A stretch of DNA of 64,000 nt from Notamacropus eugenii (lineage: Eukaryota; Chordata; Mammalia; Diprotodontia; Macropodidae), in assembly GCF_028372415.1 (NCBI RefSeq), contig NC_092872.1, forward strand, positions 391,924,853-391,988,852, read 5' to 3'. The notes below the pieces were generated by a model. It had not been told where the DNA came from. It worked only from the letters and a program-made list of their open reading frames with translations, and did no database searches. The position numbers and the translations under genes were made by a program. Positions 10,204 through 21,680 of this stretch are shown here, piece after piece; positions within the stretch are counted from its first letter, which is position 1; each line of letters starts with the position of its first letter.

Positions 10204-10520
10204 AGATCAGATTTTGGAGGAGCATAAGCAAAATAAGAATAAAAATGTTGGTGCAGACATTTTACTATCTCAAGACAACTTCTGAGATTGAGAAGAGAGG
10301 TTTGTAACACTGGGATGGGGACTGGCTCAAAGCATGGGCAGCAACAGTAACAGCTGTAGACCTTGGGAGTGACAGCAGCATAAACAGCTTCTCCAGAAGC
10401 TCTTAGACCAAAAACAGTAAGGGGATTGGAAAGCCAGTCAAAAAGAGAATTCAGGGAACTTTTGTATTGTCCTTGGACACAAGACTAGCACTACTTGGCA
10501 ACCTCATTGACAATAACCAA
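10204..10520 (+). mobile_element. probable L1 5' UTR start, cut by the HAL1-like insertion
   Basis: Sequence such as 'AAATGTTGGTGCAGACATTT' and CTCAAGACAACTTCTGAG looks like marsupial L1 leader sequence. It would be continuous with the L1 that resumes at 13432. Support is by resemblance and position only. Confidence 0.35.
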
Positions 10521-11331
10521 AATGTTTCCTTTTTGTTAGCTAATTAATTTATTAGTTTTCCATATTTACTTCCACAAGATTTTGAGTTCCAAATTTTATC
10601 CCTATCTCACCCCTCCCCCTATACATTACACATTCTGATTACCCCTTCCACCAATCTGCCCTCTCTTTTATCACACACACCCCTTCTCTTATCCCCTTCC
10701 TCTTTATTTTCTTGTAGGACAAGAGATTTCTATATCCCATTTCCTGCATGTCTTATTTCCCAGTTGCATGTAAAAACAATTTTTAATTTTTGAATTCCAA
10801 ATTCTCTCCCTCCCTCCCTCTCCACCCATTCCCATTGAACAGGCAAGCAATTTGATATAGGTAATACATGTGTGGTCATGCAAAACACTTCCATAACAGT
10901 CATATTGTGAAAGACTAACTATATTTCCCTGCACCCTATCTTGCCCTGCATTTATTCTTTTCTCTCTTTTGATCCTGTCCCTCCTCAAAAGTGTTTACTT
11001 CTAATTACCAGCTCCTCCCATTTGCCCTCCCTTCTATCAGCCTCCTCCCACTCATTTCTCCTTTCCCCCTACCCGTAGGGTAAAACAGATTTTTAGATTT
11101 TCATACCCAACTGACTGTGCATGTTATTCTCTCCTTAAGCCACATCTGATGAGAGTAAAGTTCATTCATTCCCTCTTGCCTCCCCTCTCTTCCCCTCCAG
11201 TATACAAGCTTTTTCTTTCCTCTTTTATGTGAGGTAATTTACCCTATTCTATTTCTCCCTTTCTCCTTTTCCCAATATATTCCTCTCTGACCCCTTAATT
11301 TTATTTTTCAGATATCACTTCCTTTATATAT

Positions 11332-11332
11332 C

Positions 11333-11364
<32 letters not shown>

Positions 11365-11406
11365 TATATATATATACATATATATATATATACATATATA
11401 TACATA
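11332..11406. repeat. (TG)n(TA)n microsatellite
   Basis: TG repeats run into TATATACA repeats inside the HAL1-like spacer. Confidence 0.9.
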
Positions 11407-11786
11407 ATCTTTCCATGTATGAATGCAAACAATTCAGCTTTAGTAAGTTCCTTATGATTTCACTTTCCTTTTAACCTTTGCATGCTTCTCTTGATTCTTC
11501 AATTTGAAATTTAAATTTTCTATTCAGCTCTGATCTTTTAAGTAAGAATGCTTGAAAGTCCTGTATTTCATTGAATAGCTATGTTTTCCCCTAAAGTTTT
11601 ATACTCAGTTTTGCTGGGTAGGTGATTCTTGGTTTGAATCCTAGCTCCTTTGACCTCTGAAATATCATATTCCCAGTCCTTCAATCCCTTAATGCAGGAA
11701 CTGCTAGTACTTGTGTTATCCTCCTTGTGTTTCCACAATATTCAAATTGCTTCTTTTTGGCTGCTTGCAGTATTTTCTCTTTGACC

Positions 11787-12065
11787 TTAACTTTGAAATT
11801 TTGCTACAATATTTCTAGGAATTTTTGGGGGAGCCTTCTCTTTCAGGAGGCAATTTGTAGATTTTTCAATATGTCTTTTATCCTCTGGCTCTAGAATATG
11901 AAGGCAGTTTATGTTGATAATTTCTTGAAAGATGATATCTAGGCTCTTTTTTTTATTGTGACTTTCAGGAATTCCAATAATTTTTAAATTGTCTCTCCTG
12001 GATCCATTTTCCAGGTCAGCTGTTTTTCCAATGAGATACTTCAAACTGTCTTCTATTTTTTTCAT
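11787..12065 (-). pseudogene. L1/HAL1 ORF1 fragment, RNA-recognition-like domain
   Basis: About 92 codons containing the L1 ORF1p signature DLENGSRRDNLKIIGIPES, followed by an SLDIIFQEI...NCLHILEPE stretch. In living L1s this domain of the ORF1 trimer binds the element's own RNA. It lies downstream of the coiled-coil part (12214-12429) of the same element. Frame changes separate the two, so no intact ORF1 remains. Confidence 0.8.
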
Positions 12066-12213
12066 CTTTTGGTTTTGTTTTAATTCCTTGATTTTTCAAA
12101 AAGTCATTAGCTTCCATAAGCTCCATTATAATTTTCAAGGAATTATTTTCTTCAGTGAGCTTTTGGGCCTCCTTTTCCATTTGGCCATTTTGCTTTTTAA
12201 TGCATTCTTCTCC

Positions 12214-12429
12214 TCATTGGTTTTTTGGTCCCCTTTTGCTATTTGGGTTAACATATTTTAATGGCGTTATTTTCTTCGCATTTTTTGGGTCCCCTTTAGC
12301 AAGCAGTTGATTCATTTGTTCATGATTTTCTTGCATCACTCTCATTTCTATTTCCAGTTTTTCCTCTACTTCTCTTATTTGATTTTCAAAATACTTTATG
12401 AGTTCTTCCATGAACTGAGACCAATTCAT
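12214..12429 (-). pseudogene. L1/HAL1 ORF1 fragment, coiled-coil start
   Basis: A 71-codon frame begins MNWSQFMEELIKYFENQ and runs through a heptad-like, E/K-rich stretch ending ...EMRVMQENHEQMNQLLAKG. This is the N-terminal coiled coil of marsupial L1/HAL1 ORF1, which drives trimer formation. The frame is lost after about residue 50 relative to related copies at 61900-62295. Confidence 0.75.
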
Positions 12430-13431
12430 TTTTTTTTTGAAGGCTTTGGATGTAAGAGCTTTGACTTTTTTGTCTTCTTCTGATTGTATATTTTGATCTT
12501 CTTGTTACCAAAGTAAGATTCTATAGCCTGATTTTTTCCACTGCTGTTTGCTCATTTCTCCAACCAATTACTTGACTTTTGAGCTCATTGTCAATGTAGT
12601 GCTCTGCTTCCAGAGATGGTGGGGGGTATACTGTCCCAAGTTTCAGGGGTTTTGTGCAGCTGTTTTCAGAAATACCTCTAGGGAGCTGCAAATTTTCAGT
12701 TCTTCCAAGGTTATATGATCAAAGGAGAAGGGGTTATTCCTCTCCTGGTCTGTGCCCTTGTCTGTGAGGAACCCCAAGCATACCTGTGTGCCCTGGAACC
12801 ATGAGAAATATCCCTCTCCACTGCTGCTAAAAGCTCCACCATGCTAGCACTGCTTTTTGCCCTACAGGATTGCAGCCCAGGTCCAAGGACAAAGCAAGAG
12901 AATTCTTCCTCAGCACTGGCAAAGAGATCCCTGCTATCACCATCCAATCATCTGCTTACTCTCCTCACAGTCTATGGGCCTTGAGCTCCAGAAATTGCCA
13001 CTGATGCTGCTGTGGCTACCACAGGCTCAGTCACCTAGGGGCTGGGTCTGGACCACACTACTCTATCACACAGGTCTGATGAGTTTCTTCCACTCACCTT
13101 CTAAGTTGCACTCAGTATTTGGGGGTCAAGAAATTTGGGAACTGCCACAGCTGCCAATGATTCAATCCTCTGAGGCCTGTTTAGGCCCTGTCTCTGTCAG
13201 CATGGCCCACACTAAACTGGACTCTGCTCCCAGCCTGGTGTGATAGACACTTCCTGTTGATCTTCCATGCTCTCTTTAGCTAAATATTTGTTTCACTTCA
13301 TCATTATGTAGGTTCTGCAGTTCCAGAGTTTGTTTAGAGTCATTTTTAACAGGTATTTGGAGGGGTTTGGAGGAGACCTCAACCAAGTCCTTGTTTTTAC
13401 TCCTCCATCTTGGCTATGCTGATCATACCCA

Positions 13432-15294
13432 TCTTTAAATCACAGTTACAGAGCTAAGAAGAGTAGTGGCACTTGCAACTAAAAGGAATCAGGGTCCTTT
13501 TCTGCGTAAGGACCATAGTACAAACCAGGAGAACACTAACTTTGCCTCTCTCTAGATCTCATCACTTTGGAAGCAATAAAAACTTCCAAACCCCTAAAAT
13601 TAGCCATGAACGCAGAAGCATAAAAAAGCCTGAAGGTTAGCGTAGTGATCCTGCCTTTCCCCACCAGGTGAGAAGAGCAAAACTGTAACATAAAGTTTAA
13701 AGTCAAGAAATAAATTGGAAAAAAAAAAATGAGCAAGCAGCAACAAAAGAAAATGACAATAAAAAAAGGTATGGTGACAGAGAAGACAAAGACACAAACT
13801 TAAAAGAAGACAGAAACATAAAAAGAGCAACAAGCAAAGTCTTAAAGAAATATTACAAATTGAACATAAGCCCAGTAAGAATTCCTTGAAGAGATAAAAA
13901 AAAAAAAGATCAAACAAAGATTTACCAAAAAAAAAAAGTAGCAGTGGTGGAGGAAAAAATGGGAAAAGTGATACAAGAAAATCATGAAATAAAAAATTAA
14001 CAGCTTCTTAAAAGAGGCACAGAAAAGAACTGGAAAAAAAAAACCCTTAATAAATAGAATTGTCCAAATGGTAAGAGGCACAGAAATTTACTGAAGAAAA
14101 GAATTCCTTAAAAAGAATTGGCCAATTGGAAAAAAGAGATACAAAAGAGCACTGAAGAAAATAATCCCCTAATAATTAGAACTGAGCAAATAGAAGCTAA
14201 TGACTCCATGATTCATCAAGGGAAAAAGTCAAAGAATAAAAATAAATAGAATAAGAAGTGAATATCTCAGCAGAAAAAAATATGATCTGGAAAACATGAA
14301 ATAGAGAAAAATCAAAATTTTTGGACTAGATAAAAACTGTAAATTAAAAAGGTCTAGGTAATTTATGTCAAAAAACCTTTAAAGGAAAGCTGCCCTTATA
14401 CCTTAAATACAGAGGGTAAAATAGAAATGGAAAGAATCCACCAATCATTTTCTCAAAGAGATCCCAAAGTGAAAACTTCCAGGAATATTATAATCAAATT
14501 TCAGTACTCCTGAGTCAAGGATAAAACACAAAAAGCAGCTGGAAACTAACCATTCAAATAAGATGAGGGATAGTCAGGATTGCACAAGATTTAGCAGCCA
14601 ACACTAAAGAAATGGAGGACTTAGAATGTGATATTTTGGAATGCAAAGGAGATAAGATTACAACCAAGAATAATCTACGCAGGAAAACTGAATATAATCC
14701 TTCAGGAGAAAAAAAGGACATTTAGTGAAATAAATTTCAAGCATTACTGATGGAAAGACCAAAGCTGAATAGAAAATATGTAATTTATATACAAGAGAAG
14801 TTGGGAAAACTAAACATGAAAGAGAAATAAGAAAGGACTGCATAATGATTAACTATTTACATTTCTATATGGGAAGATGATACATATAACTCCTAAGAAT
14901 TTAGTCATTATTAGCACAGTTAAAAGGAGTCTACATAGGCAGGGGGTATGGGTGTGGGTCAGTTTTGTTTGGACCTCAAAAAAATAAAGGAAAAGTAAAG
15001 AGGGAAAATAATGGAAGGATGGAAGAAACTATGTCACATAAAAGAAGTGCTCAAGGGAAAGTATTTAAGGTGGAGGAAAAAATGGAGGGAGTGGTAATGC
15101 TTGAATTTTACTCTCATTTAAACAGCTTCAAAGAGGAAATATAATAATTTAATATAAGACCTAGTGTTCCTGAATCTACCATGATAATCACCTTTTAAGG
15201 AAAGCTGTAGTTCAGAGAATTTATATATGGAAACAACTGCTATAAGATTAGTAATAATTTAAAAAATAATTCAGCTGTGTGTCTAAAAATAAAA
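13432..15294 (+). mobile_element. old L1 (plus): end of 5' UTR, ORF1 remnant and purine-rich spacer
   Basis: 'AAGTTTAAAGTCAAGAAATA' and ATGAGCAAGCAGCAAC mark the ORF1 start near 13729. GAGTAAAAGAATTCCTT-like repeats follow (14080-14170), then CTGGAAAACATGAAATAGAG and 'AATCCACCAATCATTTTCTC' (14426). The ORF1 end near 14780 leads into a G/A-rich spacer. The same landmarks appear in order in the HAL1-like copies at 10540-13431 (minus), 17903-22755 and 60759-64000 (minus). Heavily decayed, so no long open frame survives. Confidence 0.7.
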
Positions 15295-15600
15295 TCTTAC
15301 CATCCACTAATTTGTTCCATCCCATCTGAGCCTCACCCTGTACCTATGTACATCAAATATTCCCTAGGTGCCTTGAACCTTAACATGCAAATTGGACAAC
15401 TCTAGGCAGCTACCAAGATCAAGGTTTAAGTTTCCCATTATTAGAAGGGTGGTTTAGAGTACATCTCCCATCTTTCAGAGTATGTTCCTCCTCTGTGGCC
15501 ATATACACATACATATCACTCCAGCAGCTTTGCCAAGAAAACCCCAGATGATGTCACAAAGTATCAGAAATGACTGAAATGATTGAATAACCATAAATTA
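15295..15600 (+). mobile_element. RTE/Mar-1-tailed repeat inserted in the L1 spacer
   Basis: It ends in 'GCCAAGAAAACCCCAGATGA' and TCACAAAGTATCAGAAATGA...CTGAAATGATTGAATAACC. This is the BovB/RTE-type tail also carried by the SINEs at 27237, 33846, 44840 and 45795. The 5' 200 bp do not look like the SINE head, so it may be the 3' end of the LINE partner itself. The L1 spacer resumes after it. Confidence 0.55.
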
Positions 15601-17015
15601 ATGTGTATAGCATGCACCAACATATTTGTGTCTATTATAGAAGCAAAATAGGTTTCTAGATAATTAAAATAGATGATAGAACAGAGAAGTGAGAGAGAAA
15701 GAGGATAAGAGACATGAATGGGGTGATAAGTGGGAGGGGGGAATAAAGGAAGCAGTGGTCAGAAACAAAATACATTTTTGAGAAAGAACAGGGTTAAAAA
15801 AGAGGGAGAGAGACAAACAGAAGAAAATAAGATGTAAGCAAATACAGTTAGTGATCAAAATAGTGAATGTGAATGGAATGAATTCATCCATAAAAGGAAG
15901 TGGATAGGAGAATGAATTAGAAACCAACAATACATTGCTTACAATAGACATACCTGAAAAGAAAGACGCCCACTGAATTAAAATAAAGAGTCATAAAGAT
16001 ACCTACTGAGTTAAAATTAAGGTCTAGGACAGAATTCATTGTGTTGAAACTGAATAGAAATGTCAGAATTAGCAATCATGATCTCAAAAACAAAAAAAAG
16101 GAAAAATAGACTAAAGTAAAATAATCAGGAAAACTAAATTTTGCTGAAAGGTATCATGGATAGTGAAGTAACATCAATATTAAACATTTATGTAAAAATG
16201 TCACAGCATTCACATTCATAAAAAACAAATACATTATATATATATATATACACATACATGAATTACAGTAGGAAATTGACAATAGAACTATACTAGTATG
16301 GGGCCTCAATTTTCCCCTCTCAGAACTGGATAAATCCAATTAAAAATAAAAATAAAGTTAAGGAGATATATAGAATTTTAGAAAAGTTAAATAAGATAGA
16401 CCTTTGGGGGAAAATGAATAGGAACAAAAACAATTTTTGTTTTCTAATCTATACATGGTGTTTTCAGAAAAATAAAATTTGTATTATATTAGGGCATAAA
16501 AACCTCAAGAAATTCAGAAAAGTATAAATATTAAATGCTACCATTTCAGACTACAATGTGACAAAAATTATACTTAATAAAAGGCATTGGAAGCATAGAT
16601 TAAAAATTAAATGGAAACTAAGTGATTTAATCCTAAAGAATGAATAGAACAAGGAATAGATCAATCACTTAATGAAAGCTAGTGACAACAATGAGATGAT
16701 ATACTGAAATCTGGGGGTTGTACTCAAAGCATCACTTAGGAGAATATTTATATCTCTAAATATTTACAACAATTAAAAAAGGGAAAGTCCAAATCAATTA
16801 CAAAAAGAAAAAACCTAGAAACAATTTTTTAAAAACGTAAACACCAAAAATAGAAATCCTAAAAATTAGAGGGATTAAAAAAATAGAAGACAAAAATTGA
16901 ACTAATAAATAACACTAGCAGTTAGTTTTATGAAAAAAACCCAATAAAACAGAAAGAAAATAAAACATTGATTAATCTGATTTTTAAATTTGAAGAATAC
17001 CAAATTTCCAGTAAA
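15601..17015 (+). mobile_element. old L1 (plus): spacer end and ORF2 endonuclease to RT start
   Basis: Spacer landmarks (TTTTGAGAAAGAACAGGGTT) are followed by ORF2 endonuclease-region sequence: GAATGAATTCATCCATAAAA, GAATGAATTAGAAACCAACA (15910) and AGAAAGACGCCCACTGAATT. Later come TAGGGCATAAAAACCTC, CAGACTACAATGTGACAAAA (near 16550) and TTTTATGAAAAAAACCCAAT (16930). The last two match the 'SDHNAI' and 'SWFYEKTNKI' regions of related L1 ORF2. Highly degenerate. Confidence 0.75.
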
Positions 17016-17523
17016 AAATGAAAAGGACTGTAAGAAAGGATGAACAGGTGGACTTCAGAAAAACCTGGAAAGCCTTATATGAACTGATTCAGAGTGAAAT
17101 GAGCAGAACCAGGAGAACATTATACACAGTAAGAGCCACAGTGTGCAAAGCCTGTTTCTGATAGACTTAGCCTTTCACAGCAATGCAAGGACCTAAAACC
17201 AATCCAAAGGCCTCTTGATGTGAAATGGTACATCCAGAGAAGAACCTAAAAAATTAGAATGCAGAATGAAGCAGATTATTTTCTCTTTCATTATGTTTTG
17301 CTTTGTTTTGGCTTTTCTCATGGTTTCTCCTATTCATTTTAATTCTTCTATGCAAAATGATTAATGTGAAAATGTGCTTAATAAGAATGTGTGTGTAGAA
17401 CCCATGTAAGATTGCATACTATCTTGGGCTTGGAGTGGGGAGGGAAGAGGAGAAAACTGAAAACATGTAGATTGTTGAAAACTAAAATCAAATAAATTAA
17501 TAATAATTTTTTAAATGAAAAAG
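17016..17523 (+). mobile_element. 5'-truncated L1 3' end (about 17026-17512) with target duplication
   Basis: About 485 bp of ORF2 end and 3' UTR (CTTCAGAAAAACCTGGAAAG, GAACTGATTCAGAGTGAAAT, 'GAGCAGAACCAGGAGAACAT' and the 3' terminus AAAATCAAATAAATTAATAA) sit inside the ORF2 of the older L1. The flanks repeat AAATGAAAAG (17016-17025) and AAATGAAAAAG (17513-17523), and the older ORF2 continues across the insertion. Confidence 0.85.
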
Positions 17524-17902
17524 AGAACTCACCACCAATGAAGATAAAATTAAAGGAATTTGTCAAAAGTTACTTTGCCTAGTTATGTACCAATAAAACT
17601 AAAAATCTAAGTGAAATAGATGGGAAGATTAAAAGAAGAAATAAAATCCTTAAATAACCCTATCTTAGAAAAAACAAAATTGAACAAGCCATAAATGAGC
17701 TCTCTGAGAAAAAACTGCCAGGTCCAGATGGATTTACAAATAAATTCTACCAAACATTTAAAGAACAATTAATTCCAAAGCTACATAAAATATTTGAAAA
17801 AAAAATATGAATAAAGAATGATTCCTACCAAATTCTTTCTATGACACAAATGAAGGCTTGGTATGTAAACCAGAGAGTGCCAAAATCCAGAAAGAAAGAT
17901 AT
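17524..17902 (+). mobile_element. old L1 (plus): ORF2 RT N-terminal part, continued
   Basis: AACTCACCACCAATGAAGAT, AAATTGAACAAGCCATAAAT, 'CCAGGTCCAGATGGATTTAC' (the PGPDGF motif of L1 RT) and TTTCTATGACACAAATGAAG are in L1 ORF2 order. The sequence stops at CAGAAAGAAAGATATACAC where the next element begins, and resumes after 22755. Confidence 0.8.
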
Positions 17903-18022
17903 ACACTGGGAGTTGGAGCCAAGGTGGCAGAGTAAAGGAAGTCACTCAACTGAGTTATCCCCCAAACATCTCAAAATATCTTTAAATAATGACTAAACAA
18001 ATTTTAGAGCAGTAGAACTTAC

Positions 18023-18025
<3 letters not shown>

Positions 18026-18066
<41 letters not shown>
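18026..18066. repeat. (CA)n microsatellite
   Basis: About 20 CA units in the leader of the nested HAL1-like element. Confidence 0.95.
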
Positions 18067-18070
<4 letters not shown>

Positions 18071-19253
18071 ATGAAACAATTCTCCAGACGAAGAAACTTA
18101 AAAGGTCAGCAGGAATGTTCTGTTGTGCCAATATGAGAGAGGATTGTAGTTAAGTGCAGGCAGTGAAAGTGCAGACTAGGCCACAGCAAACCAGGAGCTG
18201 GTCTTGGTGTGAATGAATCAGTGGCAGCAATAGTGGTTTCCAGACCTCTCATCCCACTGATGATAAAGGGACTGAGCGATGGATTAGAAGATTTACAGGA
18301 TCCTTTTGCTGGCACCAAAGACAGGACTCTTGTTGCATTGCCAATACTTGCATCTAGGTCATAGTCCTTTGTCTTAGTCCCAGTACAAGGAGGAATATTG
18401 CAGTGAGCTTATGATTACAGAAGAGCAGGGATCCTGGTCACAGTTCCAGGTTGGAAAAATTTGCTTGTGGTCTCTCACATATCAGTGCACAGTACGAAGA
18501 TCATACCACCTTGGAAGAGCCAAAACTTACACACTTCCAGAATTACCTAAGAATATAATTGCAGAAAACCTTTGAAGCATGGGGCAGTGCACCTCCCACT
18601 TGGGAAGCAGAGCTCTACTTTAGCATAAAGTAAAAAAAATCAAGAAATAGGATGGAAAATGAGCAAACAGAGAAAAAAATTCTTACCATATAAAGTTAAT
18701 ATGGTAACAAAGAAGATTATGATGCACATTTAGAAGACAAGAAAATCAAAACCCCCACAATAAAAGCCTTAAAGAAAACTGTGAATTAGTCTCAGGCCAT
18801 GGAAGGACTCAAAAAAGACTTTAAAAATCAAGTAAGAGAGTTAGAGGAAAAACTGAGAAGAGAAATGAGAGTGATGTAAGAAAATCATGAAAAATGTGTA
18901 AACAGACTGGTAAAGGAAGGGAGGCACAAAAAAAAATACTGAAGAAAATAACACCTTAAAAATAGAATAGGCCAAATAATAAAAGAGGCACAAAACTTCA
19001 ACGAAGAAAAGAATGAGTTGAAAAGGAGAATTAGCCAAATGGAAAAAAGATATATAAAAAAATTCACTGAAGAGAAGAACTCCTTAAAAAGTAGAATTGT
19101 CCAAACAAAAAAAGGGGTACAAAAGTTAACTGGAAGGAAATAATTCCTTAAAAGTTAGAATTCAGCAAGTGGAGGCTATTGACTTTATGAGACATGAAGA
19201 AAACATCAAACAAAATCAAAGGAATGAAAAAAATAGAAATGTGACATATCTCA

Positions 19254-19562
19254 TTGGAAGAAATAGTTGACCTGGAAAATAGATCTAGGAGAGACAATTT
19301 AAAAATTATTGAACTACCCAAAAGTTATGATGAAATAAACAGCTTAGACATCAGCTTTAAAGAAATTATCAAGGAAAATTGCCCTGATATTCTAGAACCA
19401 GGGAGGAAAATAGAAATTGAAAGAATCTACCAATCACCTCCTGAAAGAGATTCTCAAATGAAAACTTCCAGCAATACTATGGCTAAATTCCAGATGGACC
19501 AGATCAAGGAAAAAATGCTACAAGCAACCAAAATGAAACAATTAAAAATTGTGAAACCATAG
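19254..19562 (+). pseudogene. L1/HAL1 ORF1 fragment, RNA-recognition-like to C-terminal domain
   Basis: A 102-codon open stretch reads DLENRSRRDNLKIIELPKS, then SLDISFKEIIKENCPDILEP and a SPPERD motif. These are the hallmark residues of marsupial L1 ORF1p. It is the longest surviving ORF1 piece of the nested element; upstream coiled-coil sequence (18655-19250) is present but broken. Its match to the minus-strand copy at 11787-12065 is strong across the RRDNLKII block. Confidence 0.82.
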
Positions 19563-19680
19563 TCTGTATAACAAAAGATTTGGCAGTTTCTCCCCTAAAG
19601 TACTGGAGGGTTTGAAATATGAAATTCCAGAGGGCAAAGGAGGTAGGATTACAACCAAGAATCACCTGCCCAACAGTATA

Positions 19681-19909
19681 TGAGTATAATGCTTCAGGGG
19701 GAAAAATGGATATGCAATGAAATAGAGGACTTTCAAACATCCCTGATGAAAAGACCAGAGTGGAATAGAAAACAAATAGATAATAAATAGAAATATATAG
19801 AAATAAATAGAAAATAAATAAATGAGTATAATCCTTCAGGGAGAAAATGGATATTCCATGAAACAGAAGACATTCAAGCATCCTTGATGAAAAGACCAGA
19901 GCTGAATGG
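19681..19909 (+). repeat. tandem duplication of an ORF1 C-terminal segment
   Basis: About 88 bp are present twice: 19681-19769 and 19822-19909, each starting GAGTATAAT.CTTCAGGG and ending GATGAAAAGACCAGAG. They are separated by a 50-bp A/T-rich stretch (ATAGAAATATATAGAAATAA). The two copies differ at several sites, so the duplication is not recent. Confidence 0.8.
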
Positions 19910-20608
19910 TCAATTTGACTTTCAAACAGAAGACTCAAAAGCAGCATAAAAAGGTAAACATATAAAGCCAACCAGGGCAGCACACCTGAAGACTACTGCT
20001 GTGAATAATTTTAAGGGTCTAATTGTATAGTATGATGAACTCTATTCAGCAATTACCTAAACATTGTTCAATAAAATAAAATATAACATTCATAGCAAAA
20101 TCATTAAGCAAAAGATATCATCTAATACATATATGTGTCTCATAATACTCAGTACGTCATATGGCACATAGCATTTACCATTGAATCCACAAAGTCAGGA
20201 GGTCCCAGTTAGGGTCTTCCTTAACATGATACATCCTTAAGGGGTAGCAGAACATACCACACCATCCACCCCTAGGACACTGTGAGAACAATTTCCTTAG
20301 TAAATACACAGTGTCCAAGTAAAGTTCTCTCTCATCTTGACTCGAGGCTGACTTCCAAACGTCATTTCTCATCCTCCAGGGGCTGACTGCTCCTGGCTCT
20401 TGCCTGGGTTCACATCAGGCAGTTCTCTGCTCCTGCTCCTTATCTCAGCTCATGGGGACTATTCCACTCCAAAGGTTTCCTGCTTCTGCCTGACAACAAA
20501 TTCCAGGGTCTCCTGATTGCAGCTTCTGTTTCTAGAAAAACAAAACTTAACAGGGCTATAACAATATTTATACAAATCACAAGCACCATCACTTCAATTC
20601 ATTCATGA

Positions 20609-20715
20609 AGCCCAACAGACAGGGCTTGTGTCTGAGAAGTTAACACAGACTAACAAACAGGATTTCTGTCTGAGGAATTAACAAAGATCAACAGACAGGG
20701 CTTCCAACATCACAA
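20609..20715 (+). repeat. about 40-bp imperfect tandem repeat, 2.5 units
   Basis: Units start near CAACAGACAGGGCTTGTGTC, TAACAAACAGGATTTCTGTC and CAACAGACAGGGCTTCC. Each of the first two continues CTGAG..AGTTAACA or GAGGAATTAACA. It lies inside the unclassified insertion. Confidence 0.75.
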
Positions 20716-20828
20716 TCATTATTTCTGTTAGGTTCTACCCAAGCAAGTTTCCCTAGCCCACTCATGTTTACTTCTATCACTCCACTCTGCTTTTGACTGC
20801 TCTATTCTTTCTCTCTAAGCAATACAAT

Positions 20829-20839
20829 ATATGTGTGTG

Positions 20840-20877
<38 letters not shown>

Positions 20878-20893
20878 TATATACATATATATG

Positions 20894-20927
<34 letters not shown>
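20829..20927. repeat. (GT)n(TA)n(CA)n compound microsatellite
   Basis: Two CA runs are separated by TACATATATA. The left GT/right CA layout could fold on itself. Confidence 0.92.
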
Positions 20928-20928
<1 letters not shown>

Positions 20929-21120
20929 TTTCCAATCATGGATTCTTGATTGATTCAATCAAAGGCAAGACTCAATAAAAGGCACTTGATTGGCTAAAAC
21001 TCAATCTAGAACAGCAATAAAAAAATCCTACTTCACTTGTTGTTACAACAGGAAAGAACAATCACAAGGGATTTACTAAGGTTAAACTGTTTATATTCCT
21101 ACATGAGAAAATGATATATA

Positions 21121-21222
21121 TTATACTATACTATACTATACTATACTATACTATACTATACTATACTATACTATACTATACTATACTATACTATACTATA
21201 CTACTATACTATACTATACTAA
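21121..21222. repeat. (ACTAT)n microsatellite, about 20 units
   Basis: A near-perfect pentanucleotide array in the HAL1-like spacer, with one phase slip near 21204. Confidence 0.95.
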
Positions 21223-21680
21223 AAACTTACTTATCATTAGAGCTGTTAGAGGGAACATACATAGACAAAATGCAGAGGTGTGGGTTGAGTGTGATGGTAT
21301 GATTATCCTTAAAAAATAAAGGGATGAAAAAGAAGAATGCACTGTGAGAAGGGGAAAGGAATAGGTAGAATGGGATAAATTGTCTGGAATAAAAGAGACC
21401 TGAAAGAGATTTTACAGTGGAGGGATAAGTGGGGGAAGCAGGGAGGGGGTCACATGAACCTTACTCTCATTGGAATTGGCTCAAAGAGGGAATAATGTAC
21501 AGGCTCAGGTGGGTATAGAAATCTATCTTACCACATAACAAAGGGATGGAGATAAGGGAGAGGATGATAGAATGAAGGGCTGTTTAGGGGAGCTAAAAGT
21601 TAGAAATAAAACACTTTTGAGAATGGACAGGGGGGATAGGATGGAGGGAAATACATAGTTGGTAATTAATGACTTTGAAA

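Larger units (their letters stand above)
10540..13431 (-). mobile_element. HAL1-like (ORF1-only L1) element, minus strand, near full length
   Basis: Read on the minus strand it starts near 13431 with 'AGCCAAGATGGAGGAGTAAA', an L1-type 5' start. It continues through a GC-richer leader (13250-12600), then ORF1 remnants (12429-11787), then a purine-rich spacer, and ends near 10540 with 'AGTAAATATGGAAAACTAAT'. No reverse transcriptase sequence is present, matching the definition of half-L1 (HAL1) elements known from marsupials and placentals. Length is about 2.9 kb. It interrupts a plus-strand L1. I could not define its target duplication. Confidence 0.72.
19959..21050. mobile_element. insertion of unclassified, possibly LTR-retroelement, sequence
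   Basis: The HAL1-like sequence breaks after 'AAAAGGTAAACA' and resumes at 'GGAAAGAACAATCAC'. The 1.1 kb between is unlike L1 and has short repeats near AAGCCCAACAGACAGGGC. The right edge, read on the minus strand, begins TGTTGTAACAACAAG, which is compatible with an LTR start. No clear target duplication and no coding motif were found. Family and orientation remain open. Confidence 0.4.

Noticed and set aside
12857-13243. 128-codon plus-strand frame as a gene
   Set aside because: It is antisense to the GC-richer leader of the HAL1-like element; no domain and no conserved context.
20609-20715. Regular 40-bp repeats as a CRISPR-like array
   Set aside because: Only 2.5 imperfect, contiguous units without spacers, in mammalian DNA.
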